Positions 62,624 to 64,000 of a stretch of 64,000 nucleotides of DNA are shown here, in pieces. The stretch is from positions 62,001-126,000 of the forward strand of contig JAPKZB010000015.1 in the NCBI GenBank assembly GCA_026393985.1, given 5' to 3'. Each line of letters begins with the position of its first letter. Positions within the stretch are counted from its first letter, which is position 1. Under the pieces are notes generated by a model. That model saw only the letters and a program-made list of their open reading frames with translations. It was not told where the DNA came from and searched no databases. This stretch comes from Acidobacteriota bacterium (lineage in GTDB: Bacteria > Acidobacteriota > Terriglobia > Bryobacterales > Bryobacteraceae). Both the position numbers and the translations under genes were made by a program.

Positions 62624-64000
62624 CTACGCAAAGTACCCCTTGGCCAGGTCGGGTTTGGCATCGATCGCCTGCCGCCAGTAGTTCTTGGCCTGTTCGGTGC
62701 GGCCCTGTGCCTTCAGCGCGTGTCCGAGGTTCAACAGAGCCTCGCCAAAGGCGGGTCTTTCGGCCAACGCCTCGTGGTACAAGCGGATGGCGTCGTCCAA
62801 CTGGCCGGACTTCTGCAGCAGCAGACCCGTGTTGTAGAACAGTTCCGGGGAGCGTTCGCCGAGGTCGATCAGCCGGGCCTGGTAGGTGAGCGCCTGGGTA
62901 AAGTCCTGCCGCTCCACAGCGATGGCGGCCAATCCGCGCAGCGCGTCGACCGACTCCGGCATCATGGCGCGCAGACGCTCAAACGTCTGCGCGGCGGCTT
63001 CGAGGCGCCCGGCCTTCCATTGGGCCAGGCCCAGATTCACCAGGGCCTCCGACCAGTTTCCGTTCTTCCGCAGAGCGGCCTCGAAGGCTTCGACGCTACC
63101 CGGGTAGTCGGTCTGCTCCAGGCGCAGATAGCCGAGCCGGAACCAGGCTTCGTCCCAATCCTGGTGCCGGGCGAGCAACCGCTCGTACATCTTGCCGGCT
63201 TCTTCTTTGTGCCCGCTCAACTCCTGCACCGTCGCCAGATTAAACAGGACCTCCGGCACGTCCGGAGCCAGCATCAGCGCCTTTTCATAGGCATCCTGGG
63301 CTCCCTTCAGGTCGTTCATCTCCTGCTTGACGACGCCCAGATTTACGAATGCCTGCCGGGCGTCCGGCCGGATGCGGATCGCCTCGGAGTAGCCGCGAAC
63401 CGCGCTCTCGTAGTCCTTCAACTTCTGGCAGGCCACGCCGAAATTGAACCACCGTTCGAAATGATCGGGGTTAAGTTCCACCAGTTTCATGCAAAGCTTG
63501 GCGGCGGCCTCAAAATCGCTCCGGTGGAAGGCTACGCTGGCCAGTCCCTCCATCGCGGTTTGCGAGTAGGGCCGGAAAGCCAGAAGTTGCTCGGCAAAGC
63601 GATGAACCGCCTCATGGTCCTTCCGCGTGAGCGCAAGGGCGAGCATGTTAGTGAGCGCCTCCTCGGATCTGGGGTTCCGCCGGAGGATGTCGTGATAGAG
63701 CACGGCCGCTTCGTCGCAGCGCCACAGCAGTTGCAGGGCAACGGCCTTGCCGAACAGCGCGGTCTCATCGGCCGGTTGATCTTGCAGATACTCCTCGAAG
63801 GCCGCCAGCGCCGATTCGGGCTTTTCCAGATGCAACTGGCAGATTCCCCACCCGAGCTTGACTTCGCTCCGTTCCGGCTCGAGCGTCAGCACCTCCGTGA
63901 ATCGTTCGGCGGACTCCTCCCACCGGCCCAGTTTTTCGAGACACACCGCCAGGTTGTAGAGAGCGGCCGGGTTGGCGGCACCCCCCTCAAACAGCTTGTT
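62624..64000 (-). CDS. TPR-repeat protein, N-terminus outside the window
   Basis: At least 459 residues of tetratricopeptide repeats, about thirteen 34-residue units, for example HFERWFNFGVACQKLKDYESAVRGYSEAIRIRPD and VLFNLATVQELSGHKEEAGKMYERLLARHQDWDEAWFRLGYLRLEQTD, ending AKNYWRQAIDAKPDLAKGYFA. Reading continues open to the edge (NKLFEGGAANPAALYNLAVCLEKLG), so the real start is beyond 64000; a GTG at 63946 is only internal. TPRs bind partner proteins; the role is unknown. Convergent with the methyltransferase (25-base gap). Confidence 0.88.
   Translation of the reverse strand, partial: NKLFEGGAANPAALYNLAVCLEKLGRWEESAERFTEVLTLEPERSEVKLGWGICQLHLEKPESALAAFEEYLQDQPADETALFGKAVALQLLWRCDEAAVLYHDILRRNPRSEEALTNMLALALTRKDHEAVHRFAEQLLAFRPYSQTAMEGLASVAFHRSDFEAAAKLCMKLVELNPDHFERWFNFGVACQKLKDYESAVRGYSEAIRIRPDARQAFVNLGVVKQEMNDLKGAQDAYEKALMLAPDVPEVLFNLATVQELSGHKEEAGKMYERLLARHQDWDEAWFRLGYLRLEQTDYPGSVEAFEAALRKNGNWSEALVNLGLAQWKAGRLEAAAQTFERLRAMMPESVDALRGLAAIAVERQDFTQALTYQARLIDLGERSPELFYNTGLLLQKSGQLDDAIRLYHEALAERPAFGEALLNLGHALKAQGRTEQAKNYWRQAIDAKPDLAKGYFA

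Overview
The window looks like a high-GC acidobacterial chromosome of the Solibacter/Bryobacter kind (order Bryobacterales). Four things point there: an exported protein with the Solibacter-type C-terminal domain (TIGR03437-like), two roughly 1000-residue Oar-like TonB-dependent receptors that begin with a carboxypeptidase-regulatory-like domain, a DUF1549/DUF1553 gene followed by a DUF1501 gene, and a HAF-repeat protein with a PEP-CTERM tail. This assignment is inference from gene content; there is no rRNA, and I found no tRNA, CRISPR array, insertion sequence or prophage.

Layout. 1-3.7 kb: a fadN-fadA-fadE beta-oxidation operon on the minus strand. 3.7-8.9 kb: flippase-like membrane protein, exported LmbE-type deacetylase, selA, efp and guaB. 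8.9-12.4 kb: an ECF sigma factor with a matching GGAACTT promoter, its zinc-finger anti-sigma factor, rsmA and an MFS carrier. 12.4-17.8 kb: small membrane and exported proteins, a glycerophosphodiesterase, a Gfo/Idh oxidoreductase and a FecR-type operon ending in a tiny Cys-rich protein. 18-27 kb: Solibacter-type propeller protein, exported methyltransferase, orphan histidine kinase coupled to a lipoprotein glycosidase-like propeller, a lone ClpB D2-type AAA+ protein, wecB, infA, an SDR and a DUF1080 protein. 27-33.2 kb: a four-nucleotide-spaced to overlapping operon (enolase-superfamily enzyme, Hsp70-like ATPase, glycosidase-like protein, PPK2) whose end meets a convergent gene inside a 4 x 23-bp tandem repeat. 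33.2-34.4 kb: a decayed exported protein gene, one break being a precise 14-bp duplication. 34.5-45 kb: prfC, a CHAD protein coupled to a TonB receptor, the DUF1549/DUF1501 pair and the PEP-CTERM protein. 45-54.5 kb: anion symporter, two membrane glycosyltransferases, purine permease, S46 peptidase and an ATP-grasp-like protein. 54.5-55.8 kb: a cluster of broken small genes (TetR, DUF7079-like). 55.8-64 kb: the second TonB receptor, a catalytically degenerate Wzt-like ATPase, a beta-helix protein, a methyltransferase with a surface-protein-like tail, and a TPR protein running off the end.

Themes. Polyphosphate appears twice (PPK2 and CHAD, about 8 kb apart). Polyproline-rich proteins coexist with an EF-P that has Asn at its usual Lys/Arg tip position. 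Gene packing is very tight, with many 1-4 nt overlaps. The plus strand is C-rich to about 45 kb and G-rich from there to about 62.6 kb whatever the gene direction, a sharp composition switch.

The most novel-looking items are the degenerate Wzt-like/beta-helix/methyltransferase module (59.1-62.6 kb), the enolase-Hsp70-glycosidase-PPK2 operon (27.9-33.2 kb), the lone D2-only Clp ATPase (22.6-23.7 kb), and the anti-sigma factor that seems to carry a TonB-C-like periplasmic domain (9.7-10.4 kb). None can be called a new system from sequence alone.
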